A stretch of DNA of 64,000 nt from JAWLHU01 sp049325315. GTDB taxonomy: Bacteria; Bacillota; Sulfobacillia; Symbiobacteriales; Symbiobacteriaceae. The stretch is taken from positions 1 to 64,000 of the forward strand of contig JBMONB010000132.1 in NCBI GenBank assembly GCA_049325315.1, read 5' to 3'. The stretch's first letter is position 1, and each line of letters begins with the position of its first letter. Shown here piece by piece: positions 8,116 to 17,724 of this stretch. The notes below the pieces were generated by a model, which saw only the letters and a program-made list of their open reading frames with translations, made no database searches and was not told where the DNA came from. A program made the position numbers and the translations under genes.

Positions 8116-10494
8116 CTACCGGACCGGAACCTCCTGCCAGCCACCTGTCAGGTGGCGGATACGGAGAACCTTGCCGGCATCGTTCACCTGAACGGTGACA
8201 GGCCGGTCCGGCCAGAGATCAAAGCCATAATCATCTGGCGTGCCGCCCTCGATTCGGACCACCTGCACAAAGGAGGCTGCCCTCAGCGCAAGGTGGACAT
8301 GGCCGTCCGGCTGGCGGTGGGCTTCCGCTTCCAGGGCGACCGGAGCCAACTCCAGGTCCCGCTCGTCGACGGGGAACCAGTGGTGGGAGGCCAGGATCTT
8401 GGAGCCCGCCTCGAACTCCGCCCGGACGGCGCAGCGCCGCAGCACGTTGTAACCCAGAGCGGGCATTCGCTCGCGGAAGAGCTCCACCCCGCCCGGGGCC
8501 GCCGGCAGGGTTGCCGTGGCCGTTCGCTCCCAGACTACCTCGCCGCCAAAGGTAACGACCTGCACCCGAAAGAGGCCTTTCCTTCCGGCCTGTTGATGAT
8601 CGTCATTCATGACGAAGGCCACCAGGTCGCCGCCGTCCTGCCGGACAAAGGCAGCCTGGGGCGCATAGGCGCGCTTGCTCGCCCAGTAGCTCAGCTTGGG
8701 CCGGCGCTTCACGTCGATCAGCGACCAGGAGACCGCCGGCCAGATATCGTTCAGCTGCCATACCAGCGAGCCGGCACAGCGCGGCGCCCGGCTGCGGTAG
8801 TGGCGCATGGCAAACGAGTCGCTGGCGGCCTGGGTGCGCTGGCTCAACTCGATATACGACTCGATATCGAACGGCTCCCCAAACGCCTTCATGTAGTCCT
8901 TCAGCCGGTCATGGACGAGGGTATGGTAGGCCCAGACATCGTTCAGGGGCCACAGGTGCTGCTCAGAGATGCCTGCACGCATCGTCTCCAGGTCGGGCAC
9001 TCCCTGCATGCCGTACTCGCTGGCAAAGGGCGTCAGGTCTTCGGCGTAGCTGGTATAGGGCAGCTTGTCGCCGTGCCAGATCCACCAGTTATGCCGGTCA
9101 CCCTCCTCTGCCCCGTTGGGGTCAAAGCCACCGCCGGGTGAACTGACATGGTAGGGACGGGTGGGGTCAAGCCGCTCGGCGACCTCCTTTAAGATCTTCC
9201 GGTTAAGCGGGTGGCCGGTCTGGTGGAACCCGGTGTCATTTTCGTTGTCACCGGCCCAGATCACGATGGACGGGTGGTTCCGCAGGCGGCGCACCTGAGC
9301 CTCGGCCTCTTGCCGAGAGCTCTCCATGTAGCTCTCCCGGGTCGGGTACTGGGCACAGCCCCACATGAAATCCTGCCAGACCATCAGGCCCAGTTCGTCG
9401 CAGATCTCATAGAAAGCGTCGTGCTCGTAGATGCCGCCGCCCCAGACCCGCACCATGTTCATGTTGGCATTCCGGGCCTGGGTCAGCAGCTCCCGGTAGC
9501 CGGTATCGTCGGGGAGCAGGAGGGGGGTCTGCGGAATCCAGTTGGCGCCCTTGCAGAAGACGGGTTTGCCGTTGATCACGAAGAGGAAGGAGGCCCGCCC
9601 CTCGTGGTCACGGGTCCTCAGTGCCACCGACCGGAAACCGACCCGCAGGGTCCGGGCGGCGTACGGGCCTACCTGAATCTCCAGCGTGTACAGGTGAGCA
9701 TCGCCCAGACCTGCGGGCCACCAGTAGTGCAGCCCATCGAAGTAGCGGGTCACCCGGGTGGTGCCGGCCGTGGATACCTCCTGAGTCCAGGTCTCGCTGC
9801 GTTCGCCGTCGGTCAGGCGGAACGTGACATCCACCGTCGTGGGGGAAGCCTGTCCTCCCTCCAGTTCCAGGTCGACGATCAGATCGGCTGCTCCGGCCCC
9901 GTACGTGGCCGTCTCTACCCGCACATCGCGGAGCACCACGGGCGCCAGCAGCCTGAGAGAGACGTCCTTCCAGATGCCGGTGGTCACCAGCGGCGGGGTG
10001 AAATCCCAACCGTAAGAGACCTGGGATTTGCGGGCCCACAGCTTCTCACCCGTTCCGTTCCAAAAGGGGTAGAGAGGCAGACCCTCCACTGCCTTGAGCG
10101 GGCTCCGCAGCCGGACCAGCAGCTCATTTTCGGGCGTGAGCCGCCCCGTTACATCTACGGTAAGGGGGAGAAACATGTTGGCGTGAACCGCCAACAGCTC
10201 CCCATTAAGGTAGACCTCGGCGAAGGTGTCGAGCCCTTCGAAGTGCAGCTCTACCGGCCCGTCGTGCCGGGGAGCAGCGAAGGAACGGCGATACCACCAT
10301 TCCCGTTCAGCAGCCCACCGCCATGCCTCTGCGTTGCGGTCGAGGTAGGGATCGGGCAGCCGGCCTTCCGCCAGCAGCACCTGCTGCACCATTCCGGGAA
10401 CAGGTCCCTTCAGCCAGGTCAGCCTACCCGGGTCCCCGACTCCGTCTGCAGCGTGTGCAATCTCCCATTCGCCGTTCAGGCTGACCCTTTCCAT
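8116..10494 (-). CDS. GH2 beta-mannosidase
   Basis: A 792-residue GH2 enzyme. It has an N-terminal jelly-roll (FEGLDTFAEVYLNG), then immunoglobulin-like domains and a TIM barrel. The acid/base is in WAGDNEN (Glu near 418) and the nucleophile in FASEYGMQ (Glu near 493). The WxGxNEN form is characteristic of beta-mannosidases rather than beta-galactosidases. No signal peptide is seen, so it should remove terminal mannose from imported manno-oligosaccharides in the cytoplasm. It lies 16 nt downstream of the LacI regulator gene and upstream of the esterase gene. Confidence 0.92.
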   Translation of the reverse strand: MERVSLNGEWEIAHAADGVGDPGRLTWLKGPVPGMVQQVLLAEGRLPDPYLDRNAEAWRWAAEREWWYRRSFAAPRHDGPVELHFEGLDTFAEVYLNGELLAVHANMFLPLTVDVTGRLTPENELLVRLRSPLKAVEGLPLYPFWNGTGEKLWARKSQVSYGWDFTPPLVTTGIWKDVSLRLLAPVVLRDVRVETATYGAGAADLIVDLELEGGQASPTTVDVTFRLTDGERSETWTQEVSTAGTTRVTRYFDGLHYWWPAGLGDAHLYTLEIQVGPYAARTLRVGFRSVALRTRDHEGRASFLFVINGKPVFCKGANWIPQTPLLLPDDTGYRELLTQARNANMNMVRVWGGGIYEHDAFYEICDELGLMVWQDFMWGCAQYPTRESYMESSRQEAEAQVRRLRNHPSIVIWAGDNENDTGFHQTGHPLNRKILKEVAERLDPTRPYHVSSPGGGFDPNGAEEGDRHNWWIWHGDKLPYTSYAEDLTPFASEYGMQGVPDLETMRAGISEQHLWPLNDVWAYHTLVHDRLKDYMKAFGEPFDIESYIELSQRTQAASDSFAMRHYRSRAPRCAGSLVWQLNDIWPAVSWSLIDVKRRPKLSYWASKRAYAPQAAFVRQDGGDLVAFVMNDDHQQAGRKGLFRVQVVTFGGEVVWERTATATLPAAPGGVELFRERMPALGYNVLRRCAVRAEFEAGSKILASHHWFPVDERDLELAPVALEAEAHRQPDGHVHLALRAASFVQVVRIEGGTPDDYGFDLWPDRPVTVQVNDAGKVLRIRHLTGGWQEVPVR

Positions 10495-10510
10495 AACATG
10501 TCCCCCCCGA

Positions 10511-11575
10511 CTACTTCACTGCCGGAACGGCCTCACGAGCACGGAGCGCCTTGACACTCTCGCGGACCACCAGTCGCGTGCTGATCAATGTGAGATCTAC
10601 CGGGTCATCGGGGTTCTCCATCCGTTGATAGAGCCGCTCCACACAGCGACGCCCCATCACCTCCATGGGGAAATGGACGGTGGTGAGTGGGGTGGCCTCT
10701 GTGGCGGCCCTTGCCACGTTGTCAAACCCGATCACCGAGACATCTTCAGGGACGCGCAGCCCCATCTCGCCCAGCACCTTCATGACCGCGAAGGCGGTCA
10801 GGTCATTGGTACAGAACCAGGCCGTGGGCATCTCGTTCAAAGCGTGCAGCTGCTCCCTTATCCAGGTCGGTTCCCAAGGCAGACCGCTGCCCTTGCGCAA
10901 GACGGTCCATTCCGGACGAACCTCCAGTCCGGCCTCCTCCAGCGCCCCCCGGAAGCCGGTCCAGCGCTGCTGGAAGCTGGAGGCCCACTGTATGTTTCCG
11001 ATAAAACCAATCTTCTCGTGGCCCATGTCCACGAGATGCCTGACCGCCGTGCGGGCGCCTTCCGCGTCATCGGCCATGACGCCGTCGAGCGCGAGGTCCG
11101 GCAGGTACGTATCGGTGCACACAGCCGGATGCCCCGTCTGCCGCACAAAGGAGATGTAGCTCAGCGTAAGCCGGTCGCTCAGGAGGAAGCCGGCAATGTG
11201 GATTCCGTCGAGATGGGAAGGCAGCCGGAGGTTGGCCTCTTCCTCGTTCGATACCACCGCCAGAATCAGACTGGTCTCCCGGTTGCGGGCTCCGGCCTGG
11301 GCACCCACCAACACCCGGGGCCAGAAGTCGGTGTCTGTAGCCGAAGCCTCGGGCAGCAGCATGACGACGATGCCTCTTGCCTTACTGTTATGGGACTGTG
11401 TTGCCGCAATGGAACGCAACGGATAACCTAACTGTCGAGCCGTGGCGAAGACCTGCTCACGCATTGTTTCGCTGATTCCGGGCTTGCCGCTCAGTGCACG
11501 AGAAACGGTAAACTTCGAGACGCCCAGTTCGTTTGCGATTTGATCCAGCGTCACTTTCCTTCTACGCTCTGCCAA
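10511..11575 (-). CDS. LacI-family transcriptional regulator
   Basis: A 354-residue protein with an N-terminal LacI helix-turn-helix (KVTLDQIANELGVSKFTVSR) and hinge, then a periplasmic-binding-protein-like sugar-sensing domain ending in PEDVSVIGFDN. The start is a TTG, chosen because LacI proteins normally begin MA-x-KVTL. It is the first gene of the beta-mannosidase/esterase operon and divergent from the ABC transporter operon. The intergenic region carries the GTTAGCAGG element, so autoregulation and control of both operons are likely. A second LacI gene at 22717 is related in layout. Confidence 0.92.
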   Translation of the reverse strand: MAERRRKVTLDQIANELGVSKFTVSRALSGKPGISETMREQVFATARQLGYPLRSIAATQSHNSKARGIVVMLLPEASATDTDFWPRVLVGAQAGARNRETSLILAVVSNEEEANLRLPSHLDGIHIAGFLLSDRLTLSYISFVRQTGHPAVCTDTYLPDLALDGVMADDAEGARTAVRHLVDMGHEKIGFIGNIQWASSFQQRWTGFRGALEEAGLEVRPEWTVLRKGSGLPWEPTWIREQLHALNEMPTAWFCTNDLTAFAVMKVLGEMGLRVPEDVSVIGFDNVARAATEATPLTTVHFPMEVMGRRCVERLYQRMENPDDPVDLTLISTRLVVRESVKALRAREAVPAVK

Positions 11576-11625
11576 TGTGCCATCCCACCCTTTGCCCTAA
11601 GTGGTTTGCGGTAGTTGTGTCTGAT

Positions 11626-11645
11626 TCCTGCTAACAAAACGCAAC
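11626..11645 (-). promoter_or_regulatory. Candidate LacI-type operator, copy 1
   Basis: On the minus strand this reads GTTGCGTTTTGTTAGCAGGA, about 50-70 nt upstream of the LacI start. The GTTAGCAGG core recurs upstream of the second LacI gene (22661) and of the 28757 aldo/keto reductase, always oriented toward the gene it precedes. The rest of the 11576-11800 gap is an AT-rich stretch (11650-11700) likely to hold divergent promoters. No clean -35/-10 pair could be fixed. Confidence 0.55.
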
Positions 11646-11800
11646 TTTACACAAAAAATTTTTAGGAGCGAACAGAAGGACAATGGAGTGATTTATAGAA
11701 TTGGCTGTCTTGAGGAGCGGTGGAGGGGCGTCCATCCGCTCATCCGGTCCAGACGCTGCACATGGGTCAAATCGTCCGTGCACAAGGGGGATGAACACTC

Positions 11801-13783
11801 GTGAAAAGGCTTCTGATCAAGGTCCTCGTATCGGTTCTGGCCCTGAGTCTCATAGCTGGATGTGCGAAAAAGACAGAGAGCCCCGCCCCAGCCGACCCCA
11901 AATCATCCGAGACCAAGGACACCGCTGCTGCTCAACACAAAGTAACCCTCCCCTATCTCTCGTTCGACAGCCTCGACCACGCCTACTGGCAAGCCCAACT
12001 GCTTCTGGCCCAGGGCACCATCTATGAAGGCCTCTTTGGGTTCGATGACAAGCTCAATGTCGTGCCCCGCATGGCAGAGAAGGTTGCCCACTCCGCCGAC
12101 TACAAGGTCTGGACGATTACGTTGAAGAAGGACCGCAAGTGGTCCAATGGCGACCCGGTCACTGCGAAAGACTTTTATGCCTCTTGGATTCGGTTCCTCA
12201 GCCCGGATCTGAAGGATGCGCCCATGTGGGCCGGCAACTGGGGCCAGATTCAGAACGCCTGGGCCTTCAAGTCCGGCGCTGTCAAGCCTGAAGAGGTTGG
12301 CATCAAGCTGAAGGATGACTACACCATCGAAGTCACCCTCTCCTCTGCCAACCCGACCTTCACCAGCGCCTTCACCATGGCCAACTCCATGCCGATCCAC
12401 CACAAGGTGCTGGCCTCCAACCCCAACGACTGGTGGGACCTGAAGAACGCCGTGTTCAACGGGCCCTACGTCGTGAAGGAGTGGACCAAGGGCGGCGACA
12501 CCGTTCTGGAGCGCAACCCCCACTTCGGTGGTGAGAAGTTCGGCAACGTCCATACGATCGTGCTGAAGCCCTTCTCTGACGGCAACGCCCGGATGCAGGC
12601 CTTCGAGAACGGCGAGATTCAGTACTCCGCCCTCGATGACGCTGCCCAGGTGGAGTATGCCAAGAAGAACGCCAAGCTGAAGGACGGCTATCGGGAAGAG
12701 ATGGGCCTGAACTGGTCCGGCTTCCAGTGGGCCCGTGCCGACGTTGGCGGACCGTTTGAGGACGTGCGGGTGCGCAGGGCCTTCGCCATGGCGATTGACA
12801 AGGCGGCCATTACCGACAAGATCCTGAAGGGCCGTGCGGTGCCTGCCCAGGCGTTCACGGGCGATAAGGCTGTCCTGGACAACGTGAAGGGCCTGCCGTA
12901 CGATGTGGCCGCGGCGAAGAAGTTGCTGGAGGAGGCGGGCTTCCCCAACGGACAGGGCTTCCCGGAGGTCTTCCTCTACGCGCCGCCCGCCAACGACGGC
13001 AACATGCCGATGATCGAGGCCGTGGCCAAGATGTGGCAGGAGAACCTCGGCGTGAAGGTCACCATCCAGAACATGGAGTGGGGCCCCTACAGCGGCATGC
13101 AGTGGGCTGACCTGAACAAGAACATCAAGCCCGGCTACACCATTATGAGCGGCGCCATGAACTTCATCGACCCGATCGGCCTCGCCCAGAACATGCCCCA
13201 CATCTGGTGGTTCATGGAGTACACGCCCGAGTACAAGAAGACCATGTACTGGGCCTGGAAGGACGAGAAGGCCGCCATCGACAAGCTCGAGCAGCCCGGC
13301 GACCTCGCCGCTCTCGAGAAGCGGGCTGCTGACATTTGGGCCCGCCGCCAGAAGATCATGGAGGCGGAGAAGGGCACTCAGTGGAGCAAGGAGATGCACA
13401 TTCCGCCTTACTTCGACGAGACCTTCAAGAAGCTGCTGGATGCTTACAAGGCCGCTGCTGACGACAAGGCCAAGCTGGCCGCCTGGAAGAACCTCGCCCA
13501 TGCGGTCGCTGACGAGCAGCACTGGGTCGAGAACTACGAGAACCTCCTGCCAGAAGGCAAGAAGGCGCTGCGGATTGCGGGCGACCTGAAGTACGGCGAG
13601 GTCAAGGACGCTGTCAAGCACCTGATCCCGCTGAACCAGCTGGCCATTGACTCGGCCTGGATGATCCCGATCCATGTCGGCAAGATCACCTACGTGGTGG
13701 ATCCGAAGCTCACGGGTGTGGTTCAGAACAAGCTCTCCTGGGGCAACATCTTCAACTTCAACTACCTGACTTACAATCCGTAG
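11801..13783 (+). CDS. Oligopeptide/oligosaccharide ABC transporter substrate-binding lipoprotein (SBP family 5)
   Basis: A 660-residue exported protein. The signal peptide MKRLLIKVLVSVLALSLIAG ends in a lipobox with Cys21. The mature part has SBP_bac_5 landmarks: IYEGLFGFDDKLNVVPRMAE, WSNGDPVTAKDFYASWIR and VRRAFAMAIDK. The GTG start has an AAGGGGG site upstream. Opp/Dpp-type binding proteins in Thermotoga-like organisms often bind oligosaccharides. Here the operon continues with glycoside hydrolases, so a manno- or gluco-oligosaccharide ligand is more likely than a peptide; this is inference from context. Confidence 0.9.
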   Translation: MKRLLIKVLVSVLALSLIAGCAKKTESPAPADPKSSETKDTAAAQHKVTLPYLSFDSLDHAYWQAQLLLAQGTIYEGLFGFDDKLNVVPRMAEKVAHSADYKVWTITLKKDRKWSNGDPVTAKDFYASWIRFLSPDLKDAPMWAGNWGQIQNAWAFKSGAVKPEEVGIKLKDDYTIEVTLSSANPTFTSAFTMANSMPIHHKVLASNPNDWWDLKNAVFNGPYVVKEWTKGGDTVLERNPHFGGEKFGNVHTIVLKPFSDGNARMQAFENGEIQYSALDDAAQVEYAKKNAKLKDGYREEMGLNWSGFQWARADVGGPFEDVRVRRAFAMAIDKAAITDKILKGRAVPAQAFTGDKAVLDNVKGLPYDVAAAKKLLEEAGFPNGQGFPEVFLYAPPANDGNMPMIEAVAKMWQENLGVKVTIQNMEWGPYSGMQWADLNKNIKPGYTIMSGAMNFIDPIGLAQNMPHIWWFMEYTPEYKKTMYWAWKDEKAAIDKLEQPGDLAALEKRAADIWARRQKIMEAEKGTQWSKEMHIPPYFDETFKKLLDAYKAAADDKAKLAAWKNLAHAVADEQHWVENYENLLPEGKKALRIAGDLKYGEVKDAVKHLIPLNQLAIDSAWMIPIHVGKITYVVDPKLTGVVQNKLSWGNIFNFNYLTYNP

Positions 13784-13796
13784 GGCACTGCTGAGA

Positions 13797-13832
13797 GGGC
13801 GGGGGTCTGACCAGCCGGTCGGACCCCCGCCC
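13797..13832 (+). terminator. Intercistronic stem-loop after the binding-protein gene
   Basis: An 11-bp perfect stem (GGGCGGGGGTC / GACCCCCGCCC) with a 14-nt loop and no T-run. It lies between the binding-protein and permease genes. Such hairpins typically attenuate transcription or protect the upstream message, so that more binding protein than permease is made. Confidence 0.65.
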
Positions 13833-13855
13833 ATTGCCAACAAGGGGTGTGAGCA

Positions 13856-14836
13856 ATGAGGGCTTTCCTCGTCTTTCTGGGCAAGCGGCTGTTGATGATT
13901 GCGGTCTCACTCTGTGTGATCATCGCGGTCTCCTACACCCTCATGTGGTATGCGCCGGGCAACTACCTCGACATTCAGCGGGCGACAACCGCCATGGCGG
14001 CGCAGTACGGACCCAATTCCGAAGGGTTGATCAAGCAAAAGAAGCTCTTTGAGGAACGGTACGGCCTGGACAAGCCCCTCCCGGTACAGATCCTGACCTA
14101 TATCAAGAGTGCCGCTACGTGGGACTTCGGCCCCTCCTTCCAGAACCCGACGGTGCTGATTCAGGACCTGGTGGCGGAGAAGCTGCCCCGAACGCTCCTG
14201 GTGGTTGCCCTTGGCATTGCGCTCGCCCTGCTGGTGGGCATACCTCTGGGCATGATTGCCGCCTTTAAGCGGAATACCTGGGTGGACTACTTCGTTTCAG
14301 GCTTCTCTCTGATCGGCCAGATCATCCCGTCGTATGTACTGGCGGTCGCGATGATTCTGGTCTTTGCGGGCGCGGTCTGGAACGTGCTCCCCCTGGGGGG
14401 GTGGTCGAATCCGGTGAAGATCAGGGAACTGATCATGCCGGTGATCACGGTTGCTTTGGGCCCCATGGCCGGCATCGCCCGGTTTATGCGGAATCAGGTG
14501 GCGGAAACCCTGAGCCAGGACTTCATTCGGACCGCTCGCTCCAAGGGGGTGCCGGAGTACCTGGTCGTGATCCGCCACACGCTGCGAAACTCGCTCCTTC
14601 CGGTCATTACGATCACAGCGCCGCAGCTTGGGTACCTGCTGGTCGGTTCTGTTTATATCGAGACCATGTTCCGGATTCCCGGGGTGGGCCAGATGTTCGC
14701 CATGGCGAACGGGGCCCGTGACTATCCGGTCATGATCACGGGTGTGGTTGTGCTCTCCCTCTCCGTCATGCTGGCTAACCTCGTGGCAGACCTGCTCTAT
14801 GCCGCCCTTGACCCCCGCATTAAGCTGGAAGCCTAG
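13856..14836 (+). CDS. ABC transporter permease, DppB/OppB type
   Basis: A 326-residue integral membrane protein with about six transmembrane helices. It has the binding-protein-dependent transport motif that contacts the ATPase, seen as FIRTARSKGVPEYLVVIRHT. The N-terminal helix MRAFLVFLGKRLLMIAVSLC is typical of DppB. It pairs with the next gene as the heterodimeric channel. It starts 72 nt after the binding-protein gene, with a GGGGTG site. Confidence 0.92.
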   Translation: MRAFLVFLGKRLLMIAVSLCVIIAVSYTLMWYAPGNYLDIQRATTAMAAQYGPNSEGLIKQKKLFEERYGLDKPLPVQILTYIKSAATWDFGPSFQNPTVLIQDLVAEKLPRTLLVVALGIALALLVGIPLGMIAAFKRNTWVDYFVSGFSLIGQIIPSYVLAVAMILVFAGAVWNVLPLGGWSNPVKIRELIMPVITVALGPMAGIARFMRNQVAETLSQDFIRTARSKGVPEYLVVIRHTLRNSLLPVITITAPQLGYLLVGSVYIETMFRIPGVGQMFAMANGARDYPVMITGVVVLSLSVMLANLVADLLYAALDPRIKLEA

Positions 14837-14851
14837 GTAGGAGGAACGCCT

Positions 14852-15754
14852 GTGGCAGCACCACAATTGACACGACCGCAGGGTACGGGCAACGGTAAGT
14901 CCGCCCCCGCCGGCCTGTTGACCATCTACTGGCGCAGGTACCGCCGCAACAAGATGGCGGTGGCAGGCCTGGCTTTCGTCCTCTTCTTCCTGGTGGTCGC
15001 GCTGCTGGCCCCCTGGATTGCACCGTACCACTACGACGCCCAGAACCTGGACAACAGCTTCGCCCCACACTTCTCGCCGGGTCACATCTTCGGGACCGAT
15101 GACCTGGGGCGTGATCAGTTAAGCCGTATCATCTACGGGGTACGGACCGCCGCTGTGGTCGGCCTTCTGGCCCAGTTCTTCTCGCTGCTCATCGGTGCCG
15201 CCATCGGCGCCGTCTCCGGCATGCGCGGCGGCATGGTAGATGCCGCACTGATGCGCACCGTCGACATGTTCGGCTCCTTCCCCGCCTTTCTGCTGAACGT
15301 GATCCTGGCCACCACCTTCGGCCCCAGCCTGGCCACCATTGTCTTCGCCCTGTCGATTACGGGCTGGACCGGCTACGCCCGCCTGGTCCGGGGCCAGGTG
15401 CTCGCGCTCAAGAACCAGGAGTATGTGCACGCGGCCCGGACCCTGGGCGCCGGCGAATCGCACATTATTCGACACTACGTGCTGCCGAATATTCTCGGTC
15501 CGGTCGCCGTTGCGCTCAGCTTCGGCATTCCCTGGTCGATGATGCAGGAGGCGGCCCTGTCGCTGATCGGTGTGGGCATTCGCCCGCCGGCCCCCTCCTG
15601 GGGCAACCTGATCAGCACGGGCATTGGCAAGATGCGTGGGTTCCCGCACCTGGCCATCTGGCCCACGGCCTTCTTCAGCCTGACCCTGATGGCTTTCACC
15701 TTCGTGGGCGACGGTCTGCAGGAGATCTTCAACGCGAAGGGGGACCGCCAATGA
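14852..15754 (+). CDS. ABC transporter permease, DppC/OppC type
   Basis: A 300-residue membrane protein with the DppC N-terminal layout: one helix followed by an extracytoplasmic segment with HIFGTDDLGRDQLSR. The coupling motif EYVHAARTLGAGESHIIRHY follows. It starts with GTG, 15 nt after dppB-like, with TAGGAGG upstream. The last four bases (ATGA) overlap the first ATPase gene, so the two are translationally coupled. Confidence 0.92.
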   Translation: MAAPQLTRPQGTGNGKSAPAGLLTIYWRRYRRNKMAVAGLAFVLFFLVVALLAPWIAPYHYDAQNLDNSFAPHFSPGHIFGTDDLGRDQLSRIIYGVRTAAVVGLLAQFFSLLIGAAIGAVSGMRGGMVDAALMRTVDMFGSFPAFLLNVILATTFGPSLATIVFALSITGWTGYARLVRGQVLALKNQEYVHAARTLGAGESHIIRHYVLPNILGPVAVALSFGIPWSMMQEAALSLIGVGIRPPAPSWGNLISTGIGKMRGFPHLAIWPTAFFSLTLMAFTFVGDGLQEIFNAKGDRQ

Positions 15755-16737
15755 GCACCCTGCTTGAAGTCAAGGACCTGTGGACCGAGTTCACCCGCCC
15801 CGGGGGAACGGTGTACGCCGTAAACGGGATCAGCTTCACCCTGAATCGGGGGGAAAGCCTTGGGATTGTGGGCGAGTCCGGCTCGGGCAAGAGCGTCGCC
15901 CTCCTTTCCGTGCTCGGTCTGATCGCCAAGAACGGCAGGGTCGTGCAGGGGGAGGCGCTCCTGGAGGGGCAGGACCTGCTGAAGATGAAGCCACGCGAGA
16001 TCCGGCGGGTGCGCGGCGCCGAAATCGGCGTGATCTTTCAGGATCCCATGACCAGCCTGAACCCGCTGATGCGCATCGGCGAGCAGATCATGGAGTCGAT
16101 GCTGACCCACGGCCTATGCTCCCGGAGCGAGGCGAAGGCGCGCGCCATCAGCCTGCTCCGCAGGGTCGGAATCCCTCAGCCCGACCAGCGCTTCTACGAT
16201 TATCCCTTCCAGTTCTCGGGTGGCATGCGGCAGCGGGTGATGATCGCCATCGCCCTGGCCTGCGACCCGAAGCTGCTGATCGCCGACGAGCCGACCACCG
16301 CCCTGGACGTAACGGTGCAGGCGCAGGTGCTGGAACTGATTCGCACCCTGACCCGCCAGGCGGGAATGGGGCTGATCATCATCACCCATGACTTCGGCGT
16401 GGCGACCAACTACTGCGACAAGATCGCCGTCATGTACGCAGGCACCATTGTGGAACTTGCCCCGGTGAGCCGGTTTATCACCGGCGCTTCGCACCCCTAC
16501 TCCCTGGGGCTGCTGGAGAGCACCCTGGAGGTGGGCCACGGGGACCGGGAGCTTGATCCGATACCCGGAACGCCGCCCAGTGCCATGGAACTGCACCAGG
16601 GCTGTCCGTTCGCGCCCCGCTGCCGGTGGGCAACCGAGCGGTGCCAGGTCGAGAAGCCGGTCCTGGAGACCCTGGCGGAAGGACATCAGACCGCATGCCA
16701 TTATGCCCGGGAGGTGGTAGCGCATGGTGGCCGCTGA
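15751..16737 (+). CDS. ABC transporter ATP-binding protein, DppD/OppD type
   Basis: A 328-residue cytoplasmic ATPase with Walker A GESGSGKS, Q-loop IFQDPMTSLNPL, signature FSGGMRQR and Walker B LLIADEPTTALD. The C-terminal oligopeptide-transporter extension is present (CPFAPRCRWATERC), with the Cys cluster seen in this subfamily. It energises the transporter together with the next gene, which it overlaps by 14 nt. Confidence 0.92.
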   Translation: MSTLLEVKDLWTEFTRPGGTVYAVNGISFTLNRGESLGIVGESGSGKSVALLSVLGLIAKNGRVVQGEALLEGQDLLKMKPREIRRVRGAEIGVIFQDPMTSLNPLMRIGEQIMESMLTHGLCSRSEAKARAISLLRRVGIPQPDQRFYDYPFQFSGGMRQRVMIAIALACDPKLLIADEPTTALDVTVQAQVLELIRTLTRQAGMGLIIITHDFGVATNYCDKIAVMYAGTIVELAPVSRFITGASHPYSLGLLESTLEVGHGDRELDPIPGTPPSAMELHQGCPFAPRCRWATERCQVEKPVLETLAEGHQTACHYAREVVAHGGR

Positions 16738-17710
16738 AGAGGGGCGTTCCCGAACCATGGCGGCAGAACCGCTGTTAACGGTGGAACACCTGTCCAAGTA
16801 CTTCCCGCGCGGGCGGGACCGCCTGCGCGCCGTTCACGACGTCTCGTTCCGCCTGCTGCCCGGGCAGACGCTGGGCATCGTGGGCGAGTCCGACTCGGGC
16901 AAGTCAACCCTGGCCCGCTCGATTATCCGACTCTATGACCCCGATGAAGGGCGTGTCATCTTCGACGGGACCGACTTCACGGCGCTCACGGGGGAAGCCC
17001 TGCGCCAGAAGCGCAGGGATATGCAGATGATCTTCCAGGATCCGCTGGCGAGCCTCAGTCCCATGATGACCGTTGCCAGCGCCATTCAGGATCCGCTGGT
17101 CATTCACAAGGTGGGCACGTCCAAGGAGCAGCTCCGGCGCGTCATGGAGCTCATGGACCTGGTGGGCCTGGACAAGGGCGCCGCTGCGGCCTTCCCCTTT
17201 GAATTTTCCGGTGGCCAGCAGCAGCGCATTGGCATTGCCCGGGCGCTGGCGCTCCACCCCAAGCTGGTCATCTGCGATGAGCCTGTCAGCGCCCTCGACG
17301 TCTCCATTCAGGCCCAGATTCTCAAGCTGCTCAAGGATCTCCAGGCCCGGCTGGGTGTCGCCTACCTCTTCATCTCCCACAACCTCGCCGTTGTCGAACA
17401 CGTCAGCAACTACATCGCCGTGATGTACCTCGGTGAGGTGGTGGAGATCGCGCCGGCCAAAGCGCTCTTCGCCGCCCCTGCCCATCCCTACACCCGGGCG
17501 CTCATGGCCAGCGTGCCCCGCATCACGCGCCCCGGCGAAGCCCCGCAGAAGATACAGCCCCTTCAGGGAGAGGTGCCCAGCGCGGTGAAGCCGCCCCCCG
17601 GCTGCCCCTTCCACACCCGTTGCCCTGTGGCGGTGGAACGGTGCCGGACCCTTCAGCCGGCATTACAGGGAATCGGACCTGAGCATCAAGTTGCGTGTCA
17701 CCTGGTCTGA
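16724..17710 (+). CDS. ABC transporter ATP-binding protein, DppF/OppF type
   Basis: A 328-residue ATPase with signature FSGGQQQRIGIARAL, Walker B LVICDEPVSALD and a C-terminal Cys motif CPFHTRCPVAVERC. The Walker A reads GESDSGKST, with Asp where Gly is usual, but still fits GxxxxGK(S/T). The ATG at 16724 has GGGAGGTGG at good spacing; an internal ATG at 16757 is a weaker alternative. It completes a full Opp-type importer (binding protein, two permeases, two ATPases). Confidence 0.92.
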   Translation: MVAAEEGRSRTMAAEPLLTVEHLSKYFPRGRDRLRAVHDVSFRLLPGQTLGIVGESDSGKSTLARSIIRLYDPDEGRVIFDGTDFTALTGEALRQKRRDMQMIFQDPLASLSPMMTVASAIQDPLVIHKVGTSKEQLRRVMELMDLVGLDKGAAAAFPFEFSGGQQQRIGIARALALHPKLVICDEPVSALDVSIQAQILKLLKDLQARLGVAYLFISHNLAVVEHVSNYIAVMYLGEVVEIAPAKALFAAPAHPYTRALMASVPRITRPGEAPQKIQPLQGEVPSAVKPPPGCPFHTRCPVAVERCRTLQPALQGIGPEHQVACHLV

Positions 17711-17724
17711 CAGGGGGGCTGCAA

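Noticed and set aside
9211..10554. A 447-codon plus-strand frame opposite the beta-mannosidase
   Set aside because: The minus-strand gene has both catalytic motifs and normal length; the plus frame has none.
11903..13843. A 646-codon minus-strand frame opposite the binding-protein gene
   Set aside because: It is Val/Leu/Gly/His-rich with no motif; the plus-strand lipoprotein is clear.
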